This document shows positions 5,319 through 12,923 of a DNA stretch of 12,923 bases, piece after piece. This DNA is from Puniceicoccales bacterium. Lineage in GTDB: Bacteria > Verrucomicrobiota > Verrucomicrobiia > Opitutales > UBA953. The first letter of the stretch is position 1. Every line of letters starts with the position of its first letter. Location: positions 1 to 12,923 of the forward strand of contig JAITPT010000218.1 in NCBI GenBank assembly GCA_031289285.1, written 5' to 3'. Both the position numbers and the translations under genes were made by a program. The notes under the pieces are model-generated. The model did not search any database. It saw only the letters and a list, made by a program, of their open reading frames with translations, and was not told the origin of the DNA.

Positions 5319-8300
5319 CTACCGCTTCGCGAGTTTCGGGAGGAAGAGGGCGAGCAAGAAGACGCCGAGTATTGCCAAGGCGAGGAGCCAGAGGCGGGCA
5401 CCGCTACCGCTGCTGCTACCGCCGCCGCCGTCGCCGGTGGCGGGGGCGAGGGAGAGGTTTAGGGAGAGGTCGGTGCTGGAGGAGACTTGGAGGGTGCGCT
5501 CAAATAAGAGGGAACGACCCTGCGCAGGAAGGAGCGTGCGGATGGAGTCTAAGGTGCCCGCGATAGAGGTTTGCTGAGTCAGGAAACGCTCCGCCATTTT
5601 GCGAGAAACTTCGTTTTCCTCGGCTGTGTTTTGGCGGCGCTGGGCAACAAGCTCGCCTTGGGTGTAGGCAGACTGGGCAGACACCGTGGACGAGGTGGAC
5701 GCCGTGGACGGAGTGGACGCTGTGGACAGGGCGAGATTGCCGATGGAGTCGGCGGCGGTGGTTTGGATGGGGGCGGCGGTGCCTTGGATGGGGGCGGCGT
5801 TTCCTTGGAAGGAGCCATCGTTGCCGTCGGTTTGGGCGGGGCCGAGGTTTCGGCGGTTGCTTTGGCGCCAGCGGTTCATGCCGACTTCGATTTGCTCTTG
5901 GCGGAGGACTTTTAATTGCACACGGGCGTCTTCGTTTAGGGCAGCGTCGCCTTTGGAGAGGTTGGCAGCGTTGGTTAGGGCTTGGACGGCTTGCCATTGG
6001 TCATTGGTTTTTAAGCGGTTGCCAAGGGTTATCATGTTGCGGGCTTGTTCGTGTTTGCTGGTTTGGCGGCTGGCGTTGGCAGCGAGGTATTGCTCAACGG
6101 TGCCAAGGGCGACGCCGTAACGGCCCGTGGGCGCAGGGGCATTCGGGACGTGGCGGAGGGTGCTTTCTTGTTTCGCTAAGATTTGGCCGTCGGGGAGACG
6201 GACGCGCCACGAGATGTTTTCCAGCGGGACGTCAAAGCGCGGGCCAGTGAGTTTGTGGTCGAGGATGCCACCAGTGGTGGGCGCGGCGTAGTAAAACTCG
6301 ACGGTCGCGGGTTTGCCAGTTTCGGGGTTGGGGGAGACGGGGAGGAGGAGGGTGCCGGCGTCGAGGGCAGCGCGGATTGGCTCGTCGTTGACGAAGCCGT
6401 GCCAGTAGGTGGCGTCGGCAGGGAGGGTGACGCGCAGGAGGCCTTTGCCGTCGGGGCGGGCGGTGAGGAGGACGCGGGTGAGCATACGGCGTCCGTCGGA
6501 GAGTATGGTGAATAGCTCGGCTTTTTCGACGCGGATGGCGAGGAGGCGGGCGGGGTCGTGGGCAGCGACGGCGACGGGGAGGGCGAAGCGGTTCTCAACG
6601 GTGCGCAAGACGGCGGATGGTTCGGCGAGGCCGCGGCGGAGGGTGGCGGGGATGGCTTGCCAATCGGAGGCGGCGAGGGCAGCGGGGAGCGGGGGGAGTT
6701 TTAACTCGAGGCGGCCAGAGGCACGGAGGGCGAGCCAGCCGTGTTGGAGGCCGGCGTCGGCGGCGGAGATGCCAGCGATGTTGGCGAGGGCGGCGGTGTC
6801 GAGCGGGAGTTGGTAGGTGGCGCGGAGGGTGGTTTTGCCAAGGGCGCGGCGGACGAGGCGGACTTCCCAGATGTCGAGCGGCGGGGTGTTCGCGGCGGTG
6901 GCGGCGGCGGCGGTGGCGGTGTCGTTTGTTTTAACGGCGTCTGCGACGAGTGGGCCGCTGAAGCGGACGCTGGTGGCGGCGGCGGGGAGGCGGACGCGGA
7001 GGGTCTTGGTGGCGGCGTTTTCGATGGTGTATTCAAAGTTGGCGATGGCGCGGAGTTGGCCGTCGCGGATGGTGATGTCTTGGAGGTGCGAGGTCTGTAT
7101 CCACGGGGCGAGGGACTCGATGTCGAAGGCGAGGTGCCAATCGCGCTGGGGAAGGCGGAAGGCGAGGGCACTTTTGGGGAGGCGCACTTGGGTGCCCGGG
7201 TCGTATTGCGCCGCGCCGCGCCGCGTGGCGACGTGCAGGCGGACGCCTTCTTCGGGGACGAGGGTGAGGGTGCCGGTCTGGCGCGAGGCCTCGCGGAGGA
7301 CGAGGCGGGGGGCGTCCCATTTCTTTTTGCCAGCGATGCCCGCGCCAGCGAGGGCGAGGGAGTAGTGTTGGCGTCCGAGTGTGCGTCCGCGTAGGTGGAG
7401 GACGACGCGGCGCGGGGCGGCGGCGGTGGCGGCGGTCTCCGTCCAGTGGCTTAGGGAGGGGCCGGAGATGGACTCGACTTCGAGGTTTTCGGGGAGGTCG
7501 AAACTGAGGCGGAAGACGCCAGCGCGGGTGATGTCAACGTTCCACAGGGCGTTGAGGACGGTGCGGTCTTCGCCGAGGGAGACTTGCTGGGTGGCGTCGG
7601 CGCGGACTTCCGGTTCGACGGCTTCGACGGTGGCAGCGAGGGTCGCGCCGGTGCCGTTGTAACGGAAGGCGCGGCGGATTTTGGTGTCGGCGGGCAGGCC
7701 GGTGTCGGTGGCGCCAAGCTCGAAGTCGGCGTTGGAGACGGCGAGCATTTGCGTGGCTTTGACGGCGGAGAGTTGGATGTCGTCGCCGCTGCCGAGGGCG
7801 ACCATGCCGAGTTGGCCAGCGGCGGCTTCGACGGTGAGCGGGGCGAACGCGAGGGGCTGGGGCAAGGCGCCGACGCCGCGCTGGGTGCCGATGCCGAGGG
7901 TGGTGAGGGTGGCGTTGGCTGGCTCGATGCGCACGTGGAGGCGGCGCGCGGCGGGGTCGAAGCGCCAGCGGCTGACGCCGGTGCCGTTGACGTCGGCGAC
8001 GGTGAGGCCGGCGGGGACGAGGATGCTGACTTCGGAGAGGAGACCTTGGGCAGGGCGGATTTTTAGGACGTGCCGCCCGTCGAGCACGCCGGAGGAGGGG
8101 ACGTAGAAGTCTGCGGTCTCGGCGTAGAAGACGAGTGGCTCTTTGCTGCGGTCGCGGGTTTTGGGTGCCCAGCGGACGGTGCGCTCGGCTTGCGGGAGGA
8201 AGGAGAAGTAGGCGGCGGAGGTGCGTCCGACGTTTGCGACTTGGCGTGTGGACGCATCGGTGGCGCTGAGGAGGACGGCGGTTGCGGAGGTTAGGAGTAG

Positions 8301-11300
8301 TTCGCCAGTGGCGACGCGCACGTTGGCGGTGTCAATGGTCGCGACGCTTGTCGGCAGGCGCAGGGTCTGGTGCGCGAGCGTAACGGGTAACTGGTAGCGG
8401 AAGGCGAGTGTCGCGGTGAGGGGTTTTTCGAGGACGAGTTGCGTGACGGCGCGGCCTTCGCGGGTGGTCTTTTCTAAGCGGACGCCAGCGGGTAATTCTA
8501 AGCGTCCGTTGATGTGCGCGTCGTCAAACTCGGTGGGGGAGGTCTTGAGGGTTTTCGGCGGGAGGGGCAGGGCGGTGCCGACGAGGACGGCTGGCTCGGC
8601 GAGGAGGTCGAAGCGGTCGCCGGTGTTGCCGCTGAAGCGGATGGTGGCGTCGGCAGAGGTGGCGGCGCGGCCAACGTGGATTTCTTGGGAGAGGAAGTCG
8701 GCAGGGCGCGGGGTGGCGAAGGCGGGGGCAGCGGTGGCGGCAGTGGCGAAGAGGGCGAGGGCGGCGGCGGCGGGGCCGGTGCCAGCGGCGTTTCCGATGG
8801 GTGTCGCCCGCAGGCCGCGTATGCCGGGGACGAGGATTTCCAAAACGAAGAAGAGCGCGAAGAGCAGCGAGAACCAGCCGTAGTGTGTCGCGGGGCCGGC
8901 GACGATGCCCGCGCCAAACCACGCCCACGCGAGGGCACGGAGCGCCGGAGATTTGCGCCGGAGAGCGCGGACAATCGCCGCGACGCCAACCGCAAGAAAG
9001 AGGAGGTGCCCGACGATGGCGAAGAAGCCGCCGCCGCCAGTGGTGTCGCGCAGGAGCACGAGGTGGTGGGCAGGGAGGGCAGGGGGAGCGGCGGGCGCGG
9101 CGGGCGCGGCGATGGCTGCGGCGTCTTGTGTCCCGTGTCCGGTGTCTTTCGCGGCGGTGGCTGCGGCGGTGGCCGCACTCGCGCCCGCGCCTTCGTGAAA
9201 TGGCGCTGTAAAGACGAGAGTCGTCGGCGTCTCGGCGACGTCAGCGGAGCGGTAGTCGGCGGCAGCCCAGCGTTCGTTTAGGGAGAAGATGCAGATGAAG
9301 AATGCGGCGAGAATGGTCGCCACGGCGGTCGCCGCTGGGACGTATGCAGTTTTGCGGAAGCCCTCGCGGCGGAGTTTCCGAGCAAAGAAAAAGAGGAGCG
9401 CGGCGGAGAACGCGACGGCGGCACTGAAGCCGAGCAGGCCGAGAAAATTGCTCGCGGTGCCGCCCGACAAAAACGCGCTGCTCGCGGGCGGTTGGTGTAG
9501 GGCGTTGTTGGGGTGAGGCGCGAGGTTGCCGCCGTTGAGGCGCAGGAGGTCGCCTTTGTCGGTTGTGATTTTCCAATGTGTGTTGACGACTGGCGCATCG
9601 AGGCGCGGGGCGTCGAGGCGGATTTGCGCACTGGCAGCGGGCGCGGCGGCACCGGCGAAACGCAGGTCAACATCGAGGAGCGTGTTGGCGTCGGGGCGCG
9701 AGGGCAGGGGGATGAGCGTGGCAGATTTGTCGGTGACGGGGAGCACGGCGGCTTTGTCAACACGCGCCTCCCAGAGCGTGAGGCCGGGCGGCGCGACGAC
9801 GCGCAGGTGCGGGTGGCCGTGGCTTTTGACGAGGTAACGCGCTTGGGTGACGACCTGATTGTCGCGGGAGATGTGCGTGGCGAGCGAGGCGAAGTCGGCG
9901 ACTTGGTTGAGCGTGCGGCTCTGCGGGCGCGGCGCGAGAGCGAGGCGCAGGTCGAAGGGGCGAGCGGCGTATTGGTAGGCGGCGAGCAGCGGCGCGTCCG
10001 CCATCATGCGGTGCTCAGGCGGGATTTCGCCCGGCTCGACGGGCAGGAGCGCGGGCGAGACGGCTTCGGGGCGCACGTCAAATTGGAGGTTGCTGGTGAC
10101 GAGTATCGCGCCGGTCTCGCTCTGCGTGCGCAGCGGGCGCAGGCCGGAGAGGTCGGCGACGCCGCCACGCGGGTCGAGCGGCAAATCGTATGCGCCCAGT
10201 AGCGTGAAGACGCCGGAGACGGGCTTGTGGAGCGCGACGGTGACGGTGCCGCCGTCGCGTTTCCAAGCGCGGATGTCTTTGCCCGCAAACTCGAGGTTGC
10301 GAGCGGCAGCGGGCGCAGCGAAGGCGAACTCGCCCAGCGGCGCACCGGTGATGACGTAGTTAACCGTGGTGCTGGCGGCTATCATGCCCTCGCGGACGGC
10401 GAAGAGGTGGAGCGCGTCGGTCTGGACGGCGAGGTCGAGTTTCTCGACGCGAAACGACGCCGACCACGCCGGAGCGCGGAGGCGGTAGGCCTGTTGCAAG
10501 CCGTCTTCGCGACGCGGGAAAAACGCGGGCGCAATCTCGGCGAGGTCGCCCGCACGGAGCGGCGTCACGCGCAGGCCAGCAGCGGCAGCGACGCCGACGT
10601 GGCCGCGGACGGACTTCGCGCCGGGGAAGGCGAGGGGCGGGAGTTGCCAGACGGCGGCGGTGTCTTTGGGCGCGGCAGCGGGCGCGGCGAAGGTGGGGCG
10701 AGATTGCTCGAGGCGAAACTTGATGACGCCGCGCCCTTGCAACGGGCGGGCGAAGGTGACGCGCATTTCGCGAGTGCTGGCGGACGCGGTGGCGGGGCCG
10801 AGCGTGTGCCCCCACTCGTCGAGCTGCGCCGTCTGGCTGACGGTGTAGCCGACGGGGACACCGATGACGAACTCGCGCAGCGGTGCCTCGCGCACGTCTA
10901 ACTCGACTTCGGCGTCCACGAGAAAGTCGCTCTCGGTGACGCGGTAGAGGGCGAGCGCGGAGACGTTGGTTTCGGGGAGGATGTTGTCGGCACGGATGTC
11001 GAGCGTCGTCTGCGCACTGGCGACGCGATAGACGAAGCGCTGGGTGTTTTCCGGGAGCGTGCGGCGCGAAGACCACTGCGCCGGAAAGAGCGACGGCACA
11101 ACTTGCGTGAGGCCCGCACGAGGCGTCGTTTCAAGGCGAACCGCACCTTCGTTGACGACGCGGACAAAGCCGCCGTGGCGGACGCCGTCGAGCGGCGCAA
11201 TCGAGAGCGGCTTAGTCGCGACCGGGAAATCGCCCAGCGGCGCACGGGTCTCGATGAAGAGGTCGTAAGTGCCAGATTTGGGCTGGGCGAGACGGACGGC

Positions 11301-12923
11301 GAGCGTGCGGGGGGCGGGGGCGGGAGTGGCGGGAGTGGGAGTGGTGGCGGCGGGTGCGGCGTCTTCGACTTTCCACGAGAGCACGTCCTCGCCAGTGACG
11401 CGCAGTATCTCGCCCGGGCCTTCGAGTGCGAAACGCAGCGTCTCGAGTTTTCCCTGCAAGACTTGGTAGCGGAACCGCGCCGATTGCTGCAACAATCCCG
11501 GGCGGACAGTGATTTCCGTGGTTTCCTCGGTTGAGAAAAAGAGCCGCGCATCGGTGTCGGCGGTTTTTGTTTTACGCCAAGCAATATCCAAAACGCCACG
11601 CGGCGAAAGATGCCCAGAGAAGACCTTGGCGGCGGGAGCGCTGGCGTCTCGCTGGCTGTCGCTGACGGCACTTCCAACAGGCGGCATTCCGCTCCCGACG
11701 ACAAATTGTGCGTCTTCAGAAAAACCCCGCAGCACAAACGGCGCGACAGCGACCCCGCCGACCGCAAACGCAGCAGCCGTGGTATCTTCGGAGCGGTTAA
11801 GTTTCGCGACAAACTGCAAGCGCACCGGATGCGCACCCGCCTTCGCGAAGCGCAGCACATAGCCGTCGCCGCCAAGCGCGACCGTGTAAGCAGGCGTGGT
11901 GGCGGTGGTGGTGGCGGTAGTGGCGGTGGTGGCGGAAGTGGCGGTAGTGTTTCCGCTGGCGGAGACGAGTGCGACATCACCGCGCAAAACGGTAAGCACT
12001 GTTCCTGAGGCGCGGACTTTTGCGATGGCCTCCAACGTGAATGTGAGTCGTTCGCCAGAGCGGTCTAACTCGCCCGTGAGGCGGAAGTTTTCGAGCGCAG
12101 CCACCTTGCGCACCACGCCCACCCGTAGCCCGGGCAACTTCGCGCCCGCCGCGTCGAAAACGAAGCGGTGCGTAGCGGCAGCAGGGTTCGCGGTGCGCTT
12201 GGCGCTGGCAGCAGTGCGGTTGGCAGCAGTGCGGTTGGCAGCAGCGGCGGCGGCGGCGACGGCGGTGGCGGCGGCGTTCCCGCTCGTTCGTGTCTGTCCG
12301 TGTGTGTCCGTGTCAGTCCGTGTGCGTCCGTGTTTGTCCGTGTCCGTGGCAGCAGTGCCGCCCGTGCCCGCTCCCTCCACGCGCAACAGCCCCTCGGCCT
12401 GTATCTGTGCTGCCAGCCCAGCTGGCACATTCACGCAAACTGCCCCCTCTTGCGCCACGACCACCAGCGCATCTCTCCCCTTGGCTTTCGCTGCCGCCGC
12501 GCCGCCAGCCGCCGCGACATCCGCGCTCCCTTGCAACAACGGCACTACTCCCGCCGCCGCTCCCTCGCCGAGCGTTCCAGAAAACCGGACGCTCGCCCGA
12601 AACGTCTCCCCGGCGCGAACGGCCTTCTTTGCGAAAATCTCCAGCACCCGTGCTCCGCCCGCCGAGCTGCGGATTTCCCACCCGCCAACATCTTTCCCCG
12701 CGACCTCGGCGACCTCCCCCGCCTTGCTAATCTTAAACGCAAACCGCGTCGCCTCCCCCTGCCGTATCGCCACGGCGACCTTCGCTGTCGTAGCGACCGA
12801 GTGCTGCGCCTCGTCTGCCGCTGCGTCTGTCAGCCCGACGTCAACCGTCTGCTCGATAGCAGCCGTAGCCAACGCCGCCGCCGCTGTCGCCGCCGCCGGA
12901 ATAGTCGCGTGGACGAGGATGGT
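5319..12923 (-). CDS. Giant multidomain membrane-anchored beta-repeat protein, 5' incomplete
   Basis: Open from the right edge to TAG at 5319-5321: at least 2,534 codons without a stop. The frame stays open upstream of the TTG at 12872, so the true start and any signal peptide are outside. Residues below count from 12872. I do not recognise a named family. Beta-rich modules recur, each with a 'V..xG.(D/S/G)(V/I/L)..W' core: KDVGGW (about 62), GEDVLSW (495), LDEW (681), GKDIRAW (863), GTGVSRW (1632), GPSLSHW (1805), and a weaker copy near 1967-2000. Probable membrane segments are at about 1141-1165, 1176-1200, 1281-1303, 1311-1346 and 1366-1384; the last resembles a signal peptide (FATAATAAPAFA). 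A helical region with NEDARVQLKVLRQEQ lies near 2300. The end is GDGGGGSSSGSG, a hydrophobic helix (about 2491-2512) and KLAKR, giving a C-terminal anchor. Simple-repeat linkers interrupt it in many places. Probably an envelope structural protein. Confidence 0.85.
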   Translation of the reverse strand, partial: TILVHATIPAAATAAAALATAAIEQTVDVGLTDAAADEAQHSVATTAKVAVAIRQGEATRFAFKISKAGEVAEVAGKDVGGWEIRSSAGGARVLEIFAKKAVRAGETFRASVRFSGTLGEGAAAGVVPLLQGSADVAAAGGAAAAKAKGRDALVVVAQEGAVCVNVPAGLAAQIQAEGLLRVEGAGTGGTAATDTDKHGRTRTDTDTHGQTRTSGNAAATAVAAAAAAANRTAANRTAASAKRTANPAAATHRFVFDAAGAKLPGLRVGVVRKVAALENFRLTGELDRSGERLTFTLEAIAKVRASGTVLTVLRGDVALVSASGNTTATSATTATTATTTATTPAYTVALGGDGYVLRFAKAGAHPVRLQFVAKLNRSEDTTAAAFAVGGVAVAPFVLRGFSEDAQFVVGSGMPPVGSAVSDSQRDASAPAAKVFSGHLSPRGVLDIAWRKTKTADTDARLFFSTEETTEITVRPGLLQQSARFRYQVLQGKLETLRFALEGPGEILRVTGEDVLSWKVEDAAPAATTPTPATPAPAPRTLAVRLAQPKSGTYDLFIETRAPLGDFPVATKPLSIAPLDGVRHGGFVRVVNEGAVRLETTPRAGLTQVVPSLFPAQWSSRRTLPENTQRFVYRVASAQTTLDIRADNILPETNVSALALYRVTESDFLVDAEVELDVREAPLREFVIGVPVGYTVSQTAQLDEWGHTLGPATASASTREMRVTFARPLQGRGVIKFRLEQSRPTFAAPAAAPKDTAAVWQLPPLAFPGAKSVRGHVGVAAAAGLRVTPLRAGDLAEIAPAFFPRREDGLQQAYRLRAPAWSASFRVEKLDLAVQTDALHLFAVREGMIAASTTVNYVITGAPLGEFAFAAPAAARNLEFAGKDIRAWKRDGGTVTVALHKPVSGVFTLLGAYDLPLDPRGGVADLSGLRPLRTQSETGAILVTSNLQFDVRPEAVSPALLPVEPGEIPPEHRMMADAPLLAAYQYAARPFDLRLALAPRPQSRTLNQVADFASLATHISRDNQVVTQARYLVKSHGHPHLRVVAPPGLTLWEARVDKAAVLPVTDKSATLIPLPSRPDANTLLDVDLRFAGAAAPAASAQIRLDAPRLDAPVVNTHWKITTDKGDLLRLNGGNLAPHPNNALHQPPASSAFLSGGTASNFLGLLGFSAAVAFSAALLFFFARKLRREGFRKTAYVPAATAVATILAAFFICIFSLNERWAAADYRSADVAETPTTLVFTAPFHEGAGASAATAAATAAKDTGHGTQDAAAIAAPAAPAAPPALPAHHLVLLRDTTGGGGFFAIVGHLLFLAVGVAAIVRALRRKSPALRALAWAWFGAGIVAGPATHYGWFSLLFALFFVLEILVPGIRGLRATPIGNAAGTGPAAAALALFATAATAAPAFATPRPADFLSQEIHVGRAATSADATIRFSGNTGDRFDLLAEPAVLVGTALPLPPKTLKTSPTEFDDAHINGRLELPAGVRLEKTTREGRAVTQLVLEKPLTATLAFRYQLPVTLAHQTLRLPTSVATIDTANVRVATGELLLTSATAVLLSATDASTRQVANVGRTSAAYFSFLPQAERTVRWAPKTRDRSKEPLVFYAETADFYVPSSGVLDGRHVLKIRPAQGLLSEVSILVPAGLTVADVNGTGVSRWRFDPAARRLHVRIEPANATLTTLGIGTQRGVGALPQPLAFAPLTVEAAAGQLGMVALGSGDDIQLSAVKATQMLAVSNADFELGATDTGLPADTKIRRAFRYNGTGATLAATVEAVEPEVRADATQQVSLGEDRTVLNALWNVDITRAGVFRLSFDLPENLEVESISGPSLSHWTETAATAAAPRRVVLHLRGRTLGRQHYSLALAGAGIAGKKKWDAPRLVLREASRQTGTLTLVPEEGVRLHVATRRGAAQYDPGTQVRLPKSALAFRLPQRDWHLAFDIESLAPWIQTSHLQDITIRDGQLRAIANFEYTIENAATKTLRVRLPAAATSVRFSGPLVADAVKTNDTATAAAATAANTPPLDIWEVRLVRRALGKTTLRATYQLPLDTAALANIAGISAADAGLQHGWLALRASGRLELKLPPLPAALAASDWQAIPATLRRGLAEPSAVLRTVENRFALPVAVAAHDPARLLAIRVEKAELFTILSDGRRMLTRVLLTARPDGKGLLRVTLPADATYWHGFVNDEPIRAALDAGTLLLPVSPNPETGKPATVEFYYAAPTTGGILDHKLTGPRFDVPLENISWRVRLPDGQILAKQESTLRHVPNAPAPTGRYGVALGTVEQYLAANASRQTSKHEQARNMITLGNRLKTNDQWQAVQALTNAANLSKGDAALNEDARVQLKVLRQEQIEVGMNRWRQSNRRNLGPAQTDGNDGSFQGNAAPIQGTAAPIQTTAADSIGNLALSTASTPSTASTSSTVSAQSAYTQGELVAQRRQNTAEENEVSRKMAERFLTQQTSIAGTLDSIRTLLPAQGRSLLFERTLQVSSSTDLSLNLSLAPATGDGGGGSSSGSGARLWLLALAILGVFLLALFLPKLAKR
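5686..5730 (-). repeat. GTGGACNNN tandem array, 5 copies, within the giant gene
   Basis: Five 9-bp units identical in design to the folC array at 1798-1860. They encode S-T-x repeats (STASTPSTASTSSTV) between the C-terminal helical region and the anchor. Orientation and reading phase match folC. Confidence 0.92.
5763..5804 (-). repeat. 21-bp tandem duplication within the giant gene
   Basis: Two 21-bp copies beginning TTGGATGGGGGCGGCG, differing at their last few bases. They encode two copies of the heptapeptide G-x-A-A-P-I-Q, with a looser third copy on the 5' side of the coding strand (PIQTTA). Confidence 0.8.
11896..11949 (-). repeat. GTGGCG/GTAGTG trinucleotide-type array within the giant gene
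   Basis: Repeated GTGGCG, GTGGTG and GTAGTG words encode a Thr/Ala stretch (TATSATTATTATTTATTPA) between two beta-rich segments. A similar GGGAGTGGC tract near 11320-11350 encodes a TPTPATPAPAP linker. Confidence 0.8.
12207..12247 (-). repeat. 15-bp tandem array within the giant gene
   Basis: Two perfect copies of GGCAGCAGTGCGGTT (12207-12221, 12222-12236) and a partial third encode N-R-T-A-A repeats. They merge into an Ala-rich GCGGCG tract that continues to about 12275. Confidence 0.85.
12286..12345 (-). repeat. GTCCGTGTNN 10-bp array, about 6 copies, within the giant gene
   Basis: Five clear 10-bp units (12296-12345) plus one degenerate unit (12286-12295). Read on the minus strand they give a ten-residue protein period, TDTDKHGRTR then TDTDTHGQTR, because three units make 30 bp. 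The same unit forms the arms of the 5084-5306 inverted repeat. Confidence 0.92.

Noticed and set aside
6741..9281. Several 150-255-codon plus-strand frames rich in Gly, Arg and Ala
   Set aside because: They are antisense to the uninterrupted giant frame in very GC-rich DNA, where such open frames are expected by chance.
1..12923. tRNA or rRNA genes
   Set aside because: I found no cloverleaf with a T-arm signature and no rRNA-like sequence.

Overview
The window is GC-rich, and coding runs on both strands with weak or no Shine-Dalgarno sequences. The gene set and the very long, repeat-laden surface-type protein suggest a PVC-group bacterium, perhaps Verrucomicrobiota/Opitutae. That placement is inference: no rRNA or other decisive taxonomic marker is present.

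Layout, left to right. (1) 2-76: last codons of a FecCD-type ABC permease. (2) 77-283: gene-free stretch with a 14-bp tandem repeat and a perfect 10-bp dyad. (3) 284-550: N-terminal remnant of a YhcG/DUF1016 nuclease-family gene. (4) 533-694: a 162-nt near-complete palindrome with a GCAA tip, holding the stop codons of the remnant and of the convergent folC. (5) 690-2755, minus: folC, split by a frameshift at a G9 run and swollen by three in-frame tandem arrays; without the arrays its core is about 443 residues, the usual FolC size. (6) 2833-5083, plus: tyrS, a yggS-type PLP protein gene and a small gene resembling DUF2103, closely spaced and probably one transcription unit. (7) 5084-5306: a 59-bp-arm inverted repeat filling the next convergent gap. 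(8) 5319 to the right edge, minus: one uninterrupted, 5'-incomplete reading frame of at least 2,534 codons for a giant envelope protein with repeated beta-rich modules, a central cluster of membrane segments and a C-terminal Gly-rich linker, membrane helix and basic tail.

The housekeeping genes cover folate polyglutamylation, tyrosine charging and PLP homeostasis, and show no obvious shared pathway. The unifying oddity is repeat DNA. The same short tandem families (GTGGACNNN and GTCCGTGTNN) occur in unrelated places: inside folC, inside the giant gene and in a gene-free gap. Both convergent intergenic gaps are almost entirely large palindromes that start at or overlap the stop codons. This looks like a genome in which simple repeats and fold-back elements spread and are tolerated at protein linkers and gene ends.
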